Below, one piece after another: positions 26,874 to 36,655 of a stretch of 64,000 nt of DNA; the first letter of the stretch is position 1; the number at the start of each line of letters is the position of its first letter. Below the pieces are notes generated by a model. The model ran no database searches. It was not told where the DNA came from and saw nothing but the letters and a program-made list of their open reading frames with translations. Position numbers and translations under genes: made by a program. This DNA comes from JAPOXR01 sp963662395. GTDB taxonomy: Bacteria > Pseudomonadota > Alphaproteobacteria > Rhodobacterales > Rhodobacteraceae. The stretch spans positions 2,790,001 through 2,854,000 of the forward strand of contig OY759511.1 in assembly GCA_963662395.1 (NCBI GenBank), read 5' to 3'.

Positions 26874-27872
26874 TCAGGCTGCGGCGGCCGGCGATATTCC
26901 CGTGGCTGCAAGCAGGGCATCGATGTCCGACCAATCCTCGAGTTCCAGCCGGACCGGCAATGTGAGGACATGGCTGCGCCATTGGTCATTCAGCCGGACC
27001 GCGTCCTTCTCGGTCGTCACCAGCTTCGCCGAGGCTGCCCTGGCGGCGCTCTCCAGCCGCGACAGCAGCCGGCCGGTCAGGGGCTGGTGATCACCAAGCG
27101 GAACCGCCTTGACGAGATGTGCTCCCAGCGCCTCGAGGCTGGCAAAGAACTTGGCCGGATCACCGATGCCGGCAAATGCCAGCACCCGCTCTCCCTTCCA
27201 GTCAATCCCGGTCCGTAGCGGAGTCATGGTGCCGGCAGCCACCGGCAGGTCGCTCCCGGGCAGCCACCGGCGACGGAATTCGCCCGGCATGCCGTAACCT
27301 ATCGCCACCACCAGGTGAGCCCGGCGCAGCCCGGCGGCAACCGGCTCGCGCAGCGGCCCGGCCGGCAGCACCCGTTCATTGCCAAACCCTCTTCCGGTGT
27401 CGACGACGACGATCGACAAATCATGGTGAATCGAGGCATCCTGGTGGCCGTCATCAAGAATGATGACGCTGGCCCCGGCATCGGTGGCCAGGCTGGCCCC
27501 GGCCTGCCGCTGCCGGCAGACCCAGGTGGGCGCAAAGGCGGCAAGCAGCAAGGCCTCGTCGCCGACATCGTCGGCACGATGCTGGCCGGGATCAACCCTG
27601 GCCGGCCCGCGCAGGGACCCGCCATGACCCCTGGTGACAAAATGCGGAGTCTCTCCGAGTGCCACAAGATGCTGGGCCATCGCCATCGCCATCGGTGTCT
27701 TGCCAGCGCCCCCGACATTGAGATTGCCAATGCAGATCACCGGTGTCCCGGTCCTGGTCCGCCGGCCTCGCCGCAGCCGGTACCGGGTTGCCGCGCCCCA
27801 GAGAGCCGCAATCGGCAAGAGAAGTGTGGAGAACCACCCCGGTGGCCGGAACCAGAACTCAGGCTGCTTCAT
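26874..27872 (-). CDS. lpxK: Tetraacyldisaccharide 4'-kinase
   Basis: Inner-membrane enzyme phosphorylating the 4' position of the lipid A precursor disaccharide. The 332-residue protein has an N-terminal membrane anchor (PEFWFRPPGWFSTLLLPIAA), a Walker A NVGGAGKTPMA, and the family segments TRGHGGSLRG and ILDDGHQDASIHHDLSIVVV. Its 5' end overlaps waaA by 14 nt, so lipid A phosphorylation and Kdo addition are encoded together. Confidence 0.96.
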   Translation of the reverse strand: MKQPEFWFRPPGWFSTLLLPIAALWGAATRYRLRRGRRTRTGTPVICIGNLNVGGAGKTPMAMAMAQHLVALGETPHFVTRGHGGSLRGPARVDPGQHRADDVGDEALLLAAFAPTWVCRQRQAGASLATDAGASVIILDDGHQDASIHHDLSIVVVDTGRGFGNERVLPAGPLREPVAAGLRRAHLVVAIGYGMPGEFRRRWLPGSDLPVAAGTMTPLRTGIDWKGERVLAFAGIGDPAKFFASLEALGAHLVKAVPLGDHQPLTGRLLSRLESAARAASAKLVTTEKDAVRLNDQWRSHVLTLPVRLELEDWSDIDALLAATGISPAAAA

Positions 27873-29160
27873 GGGTTGCGCTGCCAGCTGGTATCAGGAC
27901 GAGGATTCTTTCTGCCACCTGTTGGACAATGGCTTCGCCTCCGGAGCAGATGGTGAGAGCGGCGCTGGTCATCCGCCTTGCCGCGTCAGGATCAAGCATT
28001 TCGTCAACCGCATCGGCAAGCCCGGCTGGCGTCTCGACCTGGCGAGCGGCACCGGCCGAACTGAATCGGGCGAAATCCTGGGCAAAATTGCCCACATGCG
28101 GCCCATGCAGGATCACTGATTCAAGGAGCGCCGGCTCATAGGGGTTGTGTCCGCCCGATTCCACCATCGAACCACCAACGAAACTGACCGGTGCCACCCG
28201 GTACCAGAGGCCAAGCTCGCCAAATGTATCGGCGACATGAATCTGGTCGCCTTCGGCCGGCAGTTCGCCTTCCGACCGCAGCCGTACCCGGTATCCGAGG
28301 CTGGTCAGCCGGTCCCCGATCTCCCGGCCGCGCTCCGGATGCCGTGGCACCAGGACCAGCAGCATTCCCTCATGGCGCTGCTCGAGGAGCGAGTGGGCCT
28401 GGCCGACCAGTTCCTCCTCGCCATCATGTGTCGAAGCCGCCAGCCAGAGCTTCCGGCCAGCGACGGCCCGGACAAACGAGTCGCGGTCCCGGGGATTGCA
28501 GGGCAGCGCTCCGGCGCCCCTCTTCAGCGAGCCTGTGACATCGATCCTTGCAGCCGGCAATCCCAGCCGATGCAAGTAGCGGCCGGTCCTGCTGTCCTGG
28601 CAGAGCGCCCCGTCGAACCGGCGCAGGAGCGAGGCGGCAAACCCCGGGATCCACCGCCAGCGGCGATATGATTTTTCCGACATCCGGGCATTCACGAACA
28701 GCAGCGGGATCCGGCGACGGTGGGATTCGCAGATCAGGGTCGGCCACAATTCGCTCTCGGTCCAGATGCCGATCGATGGCTTCCAGTAGTCGAGGAATTT
28801 CTCCACCGCATTGCGGGTATCATAGGGGATGAACTGGTGAAGGGTTCTCTCCGGCATGCGCGTCTGCAGCAATTCGGCCGAGGACAGGGTCCCGGTTGTG
28901 ATCAGGAAACCGATATCGCCCCGCAACCGGGCGATTTCCTCGACAACCTTCAGGACGGATATCACTTCACCGACACTGGCCGAGTGGATCCAGACCATCA
29001 TTCCCGGTGGACGGGGCTTGCCTGGCACACCCAGCCGTTCCTCGCTGCGGCTGTGATCCTCCTTTCCCCGGGCGAGCCGTTGACGAAGTACGCTGCGGGC
29101 CCGGCGGTCGGCCCGTGATGACACCGCCAGGTATGCAGCCAGGCCGAGCGAATGACCCAT
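27859..29160 (-). CDS. waaA: 3-deoxy-D-manno-octulosonic acid (Kdo) transferase
   Basis: Adds Kdo from CMP-Kdo to lipid IVA at the inner membrane. The 433-residue protein shows the GT30 N-terminal Kdotransferase domain (WIHSASVGEVISVLKVVEEI, ITTGTLSSAELLQ, WTESELWPTLICESHRRRIP) and a C-terminal glycosyltransferase domain with SFVGGSMVESGGHNPYEPA. Its ATG overlaps the stop codon of the upstream DUF4170 gene as TAATG, indicating translational coupling. Whether one or two Kdo residues are added cannot be told. Confidence 0.95.
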   Translation of the reverse strand: MGHSLGLAAYLAVSSRADRRARSVLRQRLARGKEDHSRSEERLGVPGKPRPPGMMVWIHSASVGEVISVLKVVEEIARLRGDIGFLITTGTLSSAELLQTRMPERTLHQFIPYDTRNAVEKFLDYWKPSIGIWTESELWPTLICESHRRRIPLLFVNARMSEKSYRRWRWIPGFAASLLRRFDGALCQDSRTGRYLHRLGLPAARIDVTGSLKRGAGALPCNPRDRDSFVRAVAGRKLWLAASTHDGEEELVGQAHSLLEQRHEGMLLVLVPRHPERGREIGDRLTSLGYRVRLRSEGELPAEGDQIHVADTFGELGLWYRVAPVSFVGGSMVESGGHNPYEPALLESVILHGPHVGNFAQDFARFSSAGAARQVETPAGLADAVDEMLDPDAARRMTSAALTICSGGEAIVQQVAERILVLIPAGSATHEAA

Positions 29161-29420
29161 TACCGGTCCCGCCTGCCGCCAGCCGGACCCTGCTCGGCCG
29201 AGGCGGCAACCGGTTTGCCATCGACATCTCCGAGGCGGGCAATGAAGTAGCGCATCAACGCATTGTCCACCTTGCGCTGCGAAACCTCCTTCCAGGCATC
29301 GAATGCCGATGGATAGTCGGGAAAGAGGCCGACAACCTCGACCTTTTCCAGGTCGCGAAACCGCGCGGTGGTCGGATCAAGCAATTCTCCTCCGAATACC
29401 AGGTGCAATCGTCGGGCCAT
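29160..29420 (-). CDS. DUF4170 family protein
   Basis: 86-residue protein beginning MARRLHLVFGGELLDPTTA and containing VGLFPDYPSAFDAWKEVSQR, the hallmark of DUF4170. The family often precedes waaA-lpxK in alphaproteobacteria; its function is unknown but the linkage suggests a role in LPS assembly. The ATG at 29420 follows an AGGAGAAGACC ribosome binding site. The stop overlaps the waaA start (TAATG). Confidence 0.85.
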   Translation of the reverse strand: MARRLHLVFGGELLDPTTARFRDLEKVEVVGLFPDYPSAFDAWKEVSQRKVDNALMRYFIARLGDVDGKPVAASAEQGPAGGRRDR

Positions 29421-29475
29421 GGTCTTCTCCTTTCGCCGTTCTCGACCGGCGCCTGTTCCAGCCTTCGTGAACCGG

Positions 29476-30822
29476 TCATTCCCCGGCAACGACCAGCCCT
29501 TCTACCAGAAGGCTGGGCACCCGAAACCGTCTGAATGGCTGAACATCATTTCCAGGTTGCAGCGTCTTCAGCATCTGCCGAAGATTGCCGGCGATGGTGA
29601 AACCCGAAACCGGTCCGGTCACCTGGCCATTCTCCACCCACAGCCCGCTTGCCCCCCTGGAATAGTCTCCGGTGGTCGGGTTGATGGTGGCGCCGATCAT
29701 CGAGGTCACGATCAGGCCGGTTCCCATCTCCGCTGCCAACTGGCTCCGGTCGAGGTCTCCCCGGGTCATGGCAATGTTCGAGACCGCGGGCGATGGCGGC
29801 GATGCCGGGTTGCGGGAGGCATTTCCCGTGCTCTCCATACCGAGCTTCCGCGCCGTGGCGAGATCGAGAACCCAGCTCCTGAGCGTTCCGTCCGCAACCA
29901 GGCAGCGCCGCCGCCGCGGCAGGCCCTCGGCATCAAACGGGCGTGACGACAGCGAGCGCGGCCTGAGCGGCTCCTCGACGATGTCCAGCCCGGCCGGAAG
30001 CACGGCTTCATCAAGCGCATCACGCAGCCAACTGGCCCCGCGGGTGATCGCAGAGCCGTTGATCGCCCCCAGGAGATGGGAGATCAGGCTCGAGGATACG
30101 CGCTCGTCGAAGATGACCGGGCAGGCACCGGTTGCCGGTCGCGACGGCCCGAAGCGCTCCGATGCCCGTTCCCCCGCCAGCCTGCCGATCTCCTCCGGCT
30201 CCGACATGTCGGCATCGAAGATCCGCATCTCGCCATGGTGATCAACCTCCATGTCCAGCCCGGTCCCTGCTATGGCCGAGCAGAAACAGGCCGAGTAGCC
30301 TTGCTCGACCCGGCCGGAAAAACCATTGGTTGCAGCAAGATCGACAGTCGAGAAACCGTGTCCGGCCGATGATGAACTGACTGCATCCACGCCGCTGACC
30401 GCCAGCGCGGCCTGCTCGGCGCGCCGAGCCCGGTCGAACAGCGACTCCACCGGAAGTTCCTCCGATCGGTCGCACAACTCCAGGGCCTCGAGATCGAGAT
30501 CCGTCGCCAGTTGCCCGGCTTCCGCCAGGCCGGCATACGGATCCTCCGGTGCCTCGCCGGCCATGGCCACTGCCTGCCGGGCCATGCGCTCCACCGTCTT
30601 CGGGCTGGAATCGGATGCCGACACGCATGCCTGGCGTCTGCCTGCAAGAACCCGCAATCCGATCGTGGTGCTGTCGGACCGCTCCAGGTGCTCCAATTCG
30701 GAGTTCCTGACATCGACCGACACCGACCGGTCCCTGACAACGATGGCGTCGGCGGAGTCGGCTCCGTGCAACAGGGCTTGCGACAGGATTGCTTCGGCAG
30801 ACACTGACAACTGACCTACCAT
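29476..30822 (-). CDS. pmbA: TldD/PmbA family metalloprotease subunit
   Basis: 448-residue PmbA (TldE)-like protein, partner of TldD in a heterodimeric metalloprotease that processes modified peptides such as microcins and degrades CcdA in E. coli. Features are the N-terminal modulator domain (GADSADAIVVRDRSVSVDVR, TTIGLRVLAGRR), the central AATNGFSGRVEQGYSACFCS, and the C-terminal STGNASRNPASPPSPAVSN and GATINPTTGDYSRGASGLWV. PmbA lacks the HExxxH zinc site of TldD, and none is seen here. tldD itself is not in the window. Confidence 0.92.
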   Translation of the reverse strand: MVGQLSVSAEAILSQALLHGADSADAIVVRDRSVSVDVRNSELEHLERSDSTTIGLRVLAGRRQACVSASDSSPKTVERMARQAVAMAGEAPEDPYAGLAEAGQLATDLDLEALELCDRSEELPVESLFDRARRAEQAALAVSGVDAVSSSSAGHGFSTVDLAATNGFSGRVEQGYSACFCSAIAGTGLDMEVDHHGEMRIFDADMSEPEEIGRLAGERASERFGPSRPATGACPVIFDERVSSSLISHLLGAINGSAITRGASWLRDALDEAVLPAGLDIVEEPLRPRSLSSRPFDAEGLPRRRRCLVADGTLRSWVLDLATARKLGMESTGNASRNPASPPSPAVSNIAMTRGDLDRSQLAAEMGTGLIVTSMIGATINPTTGDYSRGASGLWVENGQVTGPVSGFTIAGNLRQMLKTLQPGNDVQPFRRFRVPSLLVEGLVVAGE

Positions 30823-30871
30823 GTCACCTCACTGCGTCAGCCGGGGGAAGAGACAGCCGGCCTATGAACGA

Positions 30872-32338
30872 TCAGAACTTTACCCCGTTGACCTTGATCC
30901 GTTCCCCGTCCGCCTCGATTTCGAAATTCAGCGAGCCATCTTCGCCTTCCCGTCCAAACAGGCGCAGCATGGTGAGGGCAGGGACCAGGGTGCCGCTCAC
31001 GTCACCGTCTCCGGGGAAGCTGCCCTCCGTTTCGGCAGAGGTCAGCAGTTCCAGCAGGGTGACCAGCCCCGTCATTCGCACCGACATGTTGGCCACGGGA
31101 AAGGACAGGCCTGTCGAATCGCGGGTGGCGCGGAAGTCGCCTTCCGCCGAAACCGTGAATAATGATGTCTCGATCTCGAAGCTGTTGATCGTAACTTCAA
31201 CTGTCCCGGATGGCAGCTCGTCTTCGACATCACCATTTTCACGGTCGGTCCAGTCTTCCGGCCAGATTGCCTTCATGTCGAAGTCCATTCCGTCCGGGCC
31301 GTTCAACAGGAAAAAGACAAGATCCAGGTCCGGATTGGCGACGTTCGACAATCCGATGTCCCCCATGGAAAATACGACCCTTGCACCGTCCATTCCCGGC
31401 GGTGGATCATCAACGCTGGCCATCGAGAGCCGAATGTGATCGATGCTGCCCCCGACCGACCCCGAGTCGGCCCGAGGGGCAGTGACAGCGACCGGGCCGA
31501 CCGCGAATTCGACCGCCATCGGATCTGCACCGGCGCGCAGTTCCAGGGAACCGGGCCCGGTTGCCACGACTACGGGCGAGATACCTCCACCCGCGGTGGT
31601 GAAAAGTTCCAGCCTGGTGCCGGAAGTGCTGATCGCCAGATTGTCCACGACCAGGTCGAAGAGAGTCGCCTCGTCTCCGGAGTCGGGCATCGACAATTCG
31701 AGTGCCCCCCGGACATCGTCATGCTGGTAATGACCCGATTCTTCCCGATCACTGGAATAGCTTCCGGACTGGGACCTGAAATTCCATGACGCGGCGATCG
31801 AGAATTCGTCGCCAGGACCGATATCGAGGACCGATTCAGCGGTCCCATCTGCCAGGTCGATGTCATGGGTGGCCACGACCTCGCCGGAGGCAGACCGGAC
31901 GACAGTGTTGACAGACAGGCCCGAGAAACCGGAATCGAGAGTCATGACTCCGTCCTGGCCAAACAGGAACTCCGGATTCTCCAGGGTGATCCTGGCGTCG
32001 AAGAAACGGCCCTTCGGCAGATCGGCCGCCAGGGTCACGGCATGAGGAACAATCATCGCAACGTCCCCGTCTCCGGAGGCGACAAGGCGAATCTCCTCGG
32101 CACCAACCCGGCTATTGCCGATCTCTGTCGGGATCTCGAGAACGACACCGGTCAGTACAATGTCACTGCCATCCTCGGTCTTTCCTTCCCAGCTCAGCAT
32201 TCCGCCCTGCATCTCGGCAAGCGAGAGCGAGAATTCGACAACATCCTCCGGTGTGATTTGGGCCTGGGCCGGCGCAACCATGGCCAGCAACAAGGCCGAC
32301 ACGCAGCCAGGAAGCGCGCGGAGTCGATCGAAAGTCAT
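30872..32338 (-). CDS. DUF2125 exported protein
   Basis: 488-residue protein with a signal peptide (MTFDRLRALPGCVSALLLAM, cleavage after PAQA) and a long beta-rich mature region of the alphaproteobacterial DUF2125 family. It is acidic and low in cysteine, with repeated hydrophobic-polar alternation, probably a periplasmic or outer-membrane-associated protein. The ATG at 32338 overlaps the GST stop codon (ATGA), so it is translated with the GST gene. The function is unknown. Confidence 0.8.
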   Translation of the reverse strand: MTFDRLRALPGCVSALLLAMVAPAQAQITPEDVVEFSLSLAEMQGGMLSWEGKTEDGSDIVLTGVVLEIPTEIGNSRVGAEEIRLVASGDGDVAMIVPHAVTLAADLPKGRFFDARITLENPEFLFGQDGVMTLDSGFSGLSVNTVVRSASGEVVATHDIDLADGTAESVLDIGPGDEFSIAASWNFRSQSGSYSSDREESGHYQHDDVRGALELSMPDSGDEATLFDLVVDNLAISTSGTRLELFTTAGGGISPVVVATGPGSLELRAGADPMAVEFAVGPVAVTAPRADSGSVGGSIDHIRLSMASVDDPPPGMDGARVVFSMGDIGLSNVANPDLDLVFFLLNGPDGMDFDMKAIWPEDWTDRENGDVEDELPSGTVEVTINSFEIETSLFTVSAEGDFRATRDSTGLSFPVANMSVRMTGLVTLLELLTSAETEGSFPGDGDVSGTLVPALTMLRLFGREGEDGSLNFEIEADGERIKVNGVKF

Positions 32339-32928
32339 GGGTGGCCCCCTGAAATCACTGCAAATGAAGGGCGCTTGCACATCTGTTTGAGGAAAGTGTC
32401 AAGCACTGGTTGCCCATGATCCATCCGCGCCACCCTTGCCCAGAGCAGGCAGTGTGCAAGGATGATGTCGGGAATCACCGGTTCGTTGCCCACCAGGAAT
32501 TTGCCCTCCACCATGGAGGAGGCAAGCCTCGCTGCCGCCTGGCCAAACTCCCAGCGCAGCACCGGCTTGATCTCCCGGCAGCGATACTCGTCGGGCAGGA
32601 CGAAGCTGTGTCTTGCCGCTGACCACAGGCAGGCATCGAACTCGTCAAGCAGCAATCCGGCGTAGCCATCCTGTCTTCCCCGCTCCACCGTGCCGGCAGG
32701 CCAGGTCAGGGCGCCATGCCTGTCGGCCAGATGGGTCATGATCGCCGTGCTGTCGGTCAAGATGGTAGGGCCGTCGACCAGTACCGGGATCTTGCCGGAG
32801 GAATTACGGGCCAGCACCTCGTCCGAGTGCGGCATGGCCGGGGTGTGCCGGTATTCGAGTTGCAACTCCTCGAGCATCCACAGGACTCTCATCGTCCTGC
32901 TCTTCTTCGAACCGATGACATGCAGCAT
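32335..32928 (-). CDS. Glutathione S-transferase family protein
   Basis: 197-residue soluble protein. The thioredoxin-fold N-terminal domain includes KKSRTMRVLWMLEELQLEYR, the cis-proline segment SGKIPVLVDG and the glutathione-binding LTDSTAIMTHLADRHG; a helical C-terminal domain follows. The substrate is unknown. Starting at 32928, the ATG overlaps the holA stop (TAATG), and its own stop overlaps DUF2125 (ATGA), so holA, GST and DUF2125 form a translationally coupled trio. Confidence 0.9.
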   Translation of the reverse strand: MLHVIGSKKSRTMRVLWMLEELQLEYRHTPAMPHSDEVLARNSSGKIPVLVDGPTILTDSTAIMTHLADRHGALTWPAGTVERGRQDGYAGLLLDEFDACLWSAARHSFVLPDEYRCREIKPVLRWEFGQAAARLASSMVEGKFLVGNEPVIPDIILAHCLLWARVARMDHGQPVLDTFLKQMCKRPSFAVISGGHP

Positions 32929-33953
32929 TACCGAACCCGTGCCCTCGCTATCCGGATCAGCACCCGCTCGATATAGGGTTCGGTCGGAAACTTGCGACCT
33001 GATCTGAGCTCCTGGTCGGCGGCGAGCAATTCCTTCAGCGCATATTCGGTACCACTTACCCCCCACATCCGGACCTGGCGAATCAACCGGCTGCGGCGGG
33101 GCCCGAAAACCGGCGGTCGCAGGCTGGCCGCACCGGCATCAGGGCCGCCAGGGTCGATGGCCACCTGGTGAATTCGGCGAAACATCTTCTGCGCCAGGAT
33201 GCAGATGGTGACGGGATTGCGATTCCGGCCGGCAATCTGCCGGAAGGCAGGGCCGATCAGGGATGAATCGCGATCTGCCACATGCTCAAGCAACTCGTCG
33301 AGCATGGTCTGCTCTGCCATCGGCGCACAGGCCTCGATGTCATCGGAGTTGACGACGGACTGGTCGTCACCCTTGTACAGTGCCAGTTTTTCAAGCAGTC
33401 GCTGCATCTCGGCCGGAGAAATTCCTCCATGCAGGGCAGCCAGGTCGTCGGCCGCCCCTGCCGACAATGCCGGGAGTCCGACAGATTGCGCCATTGACCT
33501 GATGTCACCGGTAGAACACGGATCGGCATAGACCGGCGCACTGCAGGCGGTCCGGTGCGTCTCGAAGAGCTTGCGCAGGCGTGATGCCGGCCGCAGGCTG
33601 CCGGCCGTCACCACCAGGAAGGCATCATCGTCATTCTGCGCCTTGATGGCATTGGCGACCGCCACTGCCGCCTGGTCATTGGCGCCGTCGAGATGGACCA
33701 CGCGTCGTCCCGGAAAGAAGCTCTCCGCCTTCAGGAGCGATGTGAGGATTTCGGAGCGGGCATGAACCGTATCGGCATCGGTCTTGCTGATCCGCATCTC
33801 GCTGCGAGCATTCTCACCGGCCAGCCCGTCGACAGTCATCTGGCCGAAATGCGCAATCCGCCCGCGGTCGGGCCCGTAGATCAGCACCGCCCGCCGGGAA
33901 TGATCCGGTGAATGGAAAAAACGCTGGCTGTCGCGTGTCGTGAGTTTCGTCAA
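32928..33953 (-). CDS. holA: DNA polymerase III subunit delta
   Basis: Clamp-loader subunit that opens the beta sliding clamp. The roughly 341-residue protein has the HolA AAA+-like N-terminal region (AVLIYGPDRGRIAHFGQMTV, RRVVHLDGANDQ, DAFLVVTAGSLRPASRLRKL), the middle LPALSAGAADDLAALHGGIS helical domain, and the C-terminal collar domain ending PYIERVLIRIARARVR. The start is unclear: a TTG at 33953 has GAGGTGAG 7 nt upstream, whereas a GTG at 33965 overlaps that site. lptE, often upstream of holA, is absent. Confidence 0.86.
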   Translation of the reverse strand: MTKLTTRDSQRFFHSPDHSRRAVLIYGPDRGRIAHFGQMTVDGLAGENARSEMRISKTDADTVHARSEILTSLLKAESFFPGRRVVHLDGANDQAAVAVANAIKAQNDDDAFLVVTAGSLRPASRLRKLFETHRTACSAPVYADPCSTGDIRSMAQSVGLPALSAGAADDLAALHGGISPAEMQRLLEKLALYKGDDQSVVNSDDIEACAPMAEQTMLDELLEHVADRDSSLIGPAFRQIAGRNRNPVTICILAQKMFRRIHQVAIDPGGPDAGAASLRPPVFGPRRSRLIRQVRMWGVSGTEYALKELLAADQELRSGRKFPTEPYIERVLIRIARARVR

Positions 33954-34123
33954 CTGTCTGCTCACCTCGCGGATACATGGAGCGCCGCCGCTGGTCCTAC
34001 GGCAGGATAGCGGTTTGGAGCACCCCCTCCAAGCGCGCCGTGAGGCCGGTCGGGCACGGAGGGCCAGATGACCGGGGACGAAACCTGCAGCCCGGTCTGC
34101 CGGCAGTTCCGGATGCTCCCGGG

Positions 34124-35014
34124 TCAGGGGGCGGTGACCATGGACACGAACTCGGATCGACAATAGCCCTGCAGGTAGAGAAGGCCGGTCAGGTCACCAT
34201 GCCGGATCTGGATCGCAACCGCCTGGTTGACCGCCGGCTTGGCGCGAAACGCCACCCCCAGCCCCGACATTTCAAGCATGTCGATGTCGTTCGAGCCGTC
34301 GCCGACGGCCAGCACCTCCCGTGCCGGCAGGCCCGCATCCTGCAATTCCTGCCCGAGGATCCTCTTCTTGTCCGACTTCCCGAGCGGAGGCTCGATGACC
34401 TTGCCGGTCAACCGGCCGCCCTCGGACACCAGCCCGTTGGCGTAGTGGCGGTGGAATCCGAGCCGCTCGGCGACCCGTCCGGTGAAATCGGTGAACCCGC
34501 CGGAAATCAGGATGGCCTGGGCACCACCGGCGCGCATGGTGGAAACCAGTTCGGATGCGCCGGGGGTAAAGGATATCCGGTTGGTCCACACGGCGTCGAT
34601 CACCCCGGATGGCAGGCCGGCAAACAGCGACACCCGCTCCCGCAGTGCCGCGGCGAAGTCGATCTCGCCATTCATGGCCTGGGAGGTGATGCGTGCCACC
34701 CGGGCTCCGACTCCGGCTTCGAAGGCCATCTCGTCAAGGCATTCCTGCTCGATGATCGTCGAATCCATGTCGGCGGACAGGAATCTTTTCCGACGGTTGC
34801 CATCCGCAAGGATGTTGAGGTCAATTCCCCGCTCGAACAGCAGCTTCCGCTGGTCGTCGAAACCGGCCGGATGTCCGGGGACGGCAAACTCCCAGGCGAT
34901 ACCGGTTGCCAGTTCGGTGGGAGACTCGCCCCCCCATTGCCCGCACAGCCCCTCCACGCCCTGCCGGTCGAGGCAGGGCCGTTCAGGGTTCGAGATCAGC
35001 GAGATGACAGGCAT
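34124..35014 (-). CDS. serB: Phosphoserine phosphatase
   Basis: Last step of serine synthesis: hydrolysis of phosphoserine to serine. The 296-residue protein has a short ACT-like N-terminal domain and a HAD domain with FLSADMDSTIIEQECLDEMA (nucleophile in DMDST), ILISGGFTDFTGRVAERLGF, the lysine in GKSDKKRIL and AVGDGSNDIDMLEMSGLGVA. The ATG at 35014 gives the standard N-terminus. The other two serine-pathway genes, serC and serA, lie about 10 kb away at 45498-48289. Confidence 0.96.
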   Translation of the reverse strand: MPVISLISNPERPCLDRQGVEGLCGQWGGESPTELATGIAWEFAVPGHPAGFDDQRKLLFERGIDLNILADGNRRKRFLSADMDSTIIEQECLDEMAFEAGVGARVARITSQAMNGEIDFAAALRERVSLFAGLPSGVIDAVWTNRISFTPGASELVSTMRAGGAQAILISGGFTDFTGRVAERLGFHRHYANGLVSEGGRLTGKVIEPPLGKSDKKRILGQELQDAGLPAREVLAVGDGSNDIDMLEMSGLGVAFRAKPAVNQAVAIQIRHGDLTGLLYLQGYCRSEFVSMVTAP

Positions 35015-35188
35015 GTGACCACACTCCGGCTTCTTGCCGACCCGCAGTAACCGAGAGACGAAACAATCGAAACCCGGCACCCGGCCGGGACAGCAGAACA
35101 TGTCGGGATCAACCCGGCGGAATCCCGTATTGCGACGGCTCAGACAACGTCACGATCTCGCTTCATCGAACCGGAGCACCGGTCGTCG

Positions 35189-35320
35189 GCACTGGAGACC
35201 AGCCTGGGGTCTCCACGATGCAATCTTCCACGGTCTGCACGGCGTGGCCGCCCGTCAGCGCACGCCACGAGCCCGACCGGTGAGCCTCGATCATCGCATT
35301 CATGCTCACCAGTGCGGCGT
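35189..35320 (-). pseudogene. Fragment of a PIN-like toxin gene
   Basis: One minus-strand frame reads LDAALVSMNAMIEAHRSGSW then RALTGGHAVQTVEDCIVETP before a stop. This matches my memory of the N-terminus of PIN-domain proteins encoded beside XRE/ImmA genes (D-A-x-L-I-x-x-x-x-x-x-A-H-R). A stop codon immediately precedes the first aspartate and the rest of the domain is missing. Together with the adjacent relic it looks like a dead toxin-antitoxin-like pair. The assignment is tentative. Confidence 0.45.
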
Positions 35321-35334
35321 CGAGTCATGGTGCC

Positions 35335-36438
35335 TCATGGCCCGACCGGTTGCGCGACGTTGTGCACCGCAAACAGGTCTCGAAGATCCCCGACGGTCAG
35401 ATCGGGCAATGCCGCGGCACGGTGCACGGAAACAAGACCGGCTCCCGCCGCAAGCCCGATCACCTCTGCATACGGTTTCGGGCACAAGGCTGATGGTGCG
35501 TCCCCGGCTGCATCGGGCCCATTGTGCCGCAACGCCGAGTCCGGCACCGTCTGCGCCATCGCTGAACTCGGCTTCCAGGCGCTACCGGGCGCCATTTCAA
35601 GGCCGAGGCCGTCAAGCGCAATTCATTTGCGGTCGTGTTCGGATGACCGACCAATGCCGTCTGCCCATGCGACGACCGGTCCCGGAACCGTGCCGGCACA
35701 CCTTCCGGCATCAGCAGGGCGCCGGCAGGTTGTTCGCGAATTGCTCGACCCGGCTGCCCCCGTCTCCCCTGCCTCGTCCCGGTATCCCGGTGGCATCGCA
35801 TCCCGAGCCAGGAGGTGGAAAGGTTCGTGGGCCAGATCGAAGTGACGGCGGACCACCACCTCGTGCCGAGTGATCAACACCGCGCCCAACTCCGGCAGCC
35901 GGCACGCCGCGCCGGAAATCCCCCGTTCGGCATCGACCATGAGAACGAGAATGCCCGGCTCGCGCTCCATGACGCCGCCGAGGCGCTCCACCGGCATGTC
36001 GCTCATGTCGAACTCGGCAGCAAACGGCTCTCCGGACCGCATCGCCTCCCCGAAACGTGATCTGCGGGTCAGACCCGGCGTGCGACGCATGAGCGGCAAC
36101 TCACGCACAACGCGGGATGCCGGCGCCCTGCAGGTGGCAATCCGGCAGCCAGCGCTTCGTTCGCAGGCCTCAAGTTTTTCCACATCGACACCGGAGCGGC
36201 GCCACGAAAATCGTCCCTCGCCGGCCAGCAGGAAAGGCTCGGTGAAATACTCGAGCGGCATGCCGAACTCCTCGACTGCGAGCGCCGGTTCGTCGACGGC
36301 GATCCTCCTCGTTCCGGTCTCCATGGCAGAAATCGTCTGTCGATCGTTCATGCCAGACAGTTCCGCCAGGCGTTCCTGCGAGAGCCCGCGTTTCTCCCGA
36401 ATTGCCCGGATCCGCTGGCCGACAAGATGGGTTGTCAT
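35335..36438 (-). pseudogene. Frameshifted XRE / ImmA-IrrE metallopeptidase gene
   Basis: The first 200 codons from the ATG at 36438 are intact: an XRE helix-turn-helix (VGQRIRAIREKRGLSQERLA, ELSGMNDRQTISAMETGTRR) and an ImmA/IrrE domain with the zinc-peptidase signature HEPFH (HExxH) in RRHFDLAHEPFHLLARDAMP. After GETG the family sequence continues in other frames: SRVEQFANNL, then LLMPEGVPARFRDRSSHGQT and TANELRLTASALKWR, and finally SALCPKPYAEVIGLAAGAGL to a stop at 35335. At least two frameshifts therefore break the gene. The full-length ancestor would be about 365 residues. Such proteins act as antitoxins or protease-controlled repressors. Confidence 0.75.
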
Positions 36439-36655
36439 CGGCGTTTCGCAGTAAATTCCTGCATGATGTGATGTGCAGGGGTCGTGCTCAAGCCGTTTGC
36501 AGTTCGCAACCGACCGGGTGACTCGCCAGGGCCGCAACCAACCGCCTGGCCGACTGGACATGCCTCCGGGATCAACTGCCCCGCCGCGCCGCCGGCACGC
36601 GCCGTTGCCGGTCGATGGCTCCTGGTCCCCGTATCGGTCCCGGAGATGCGGGGCG

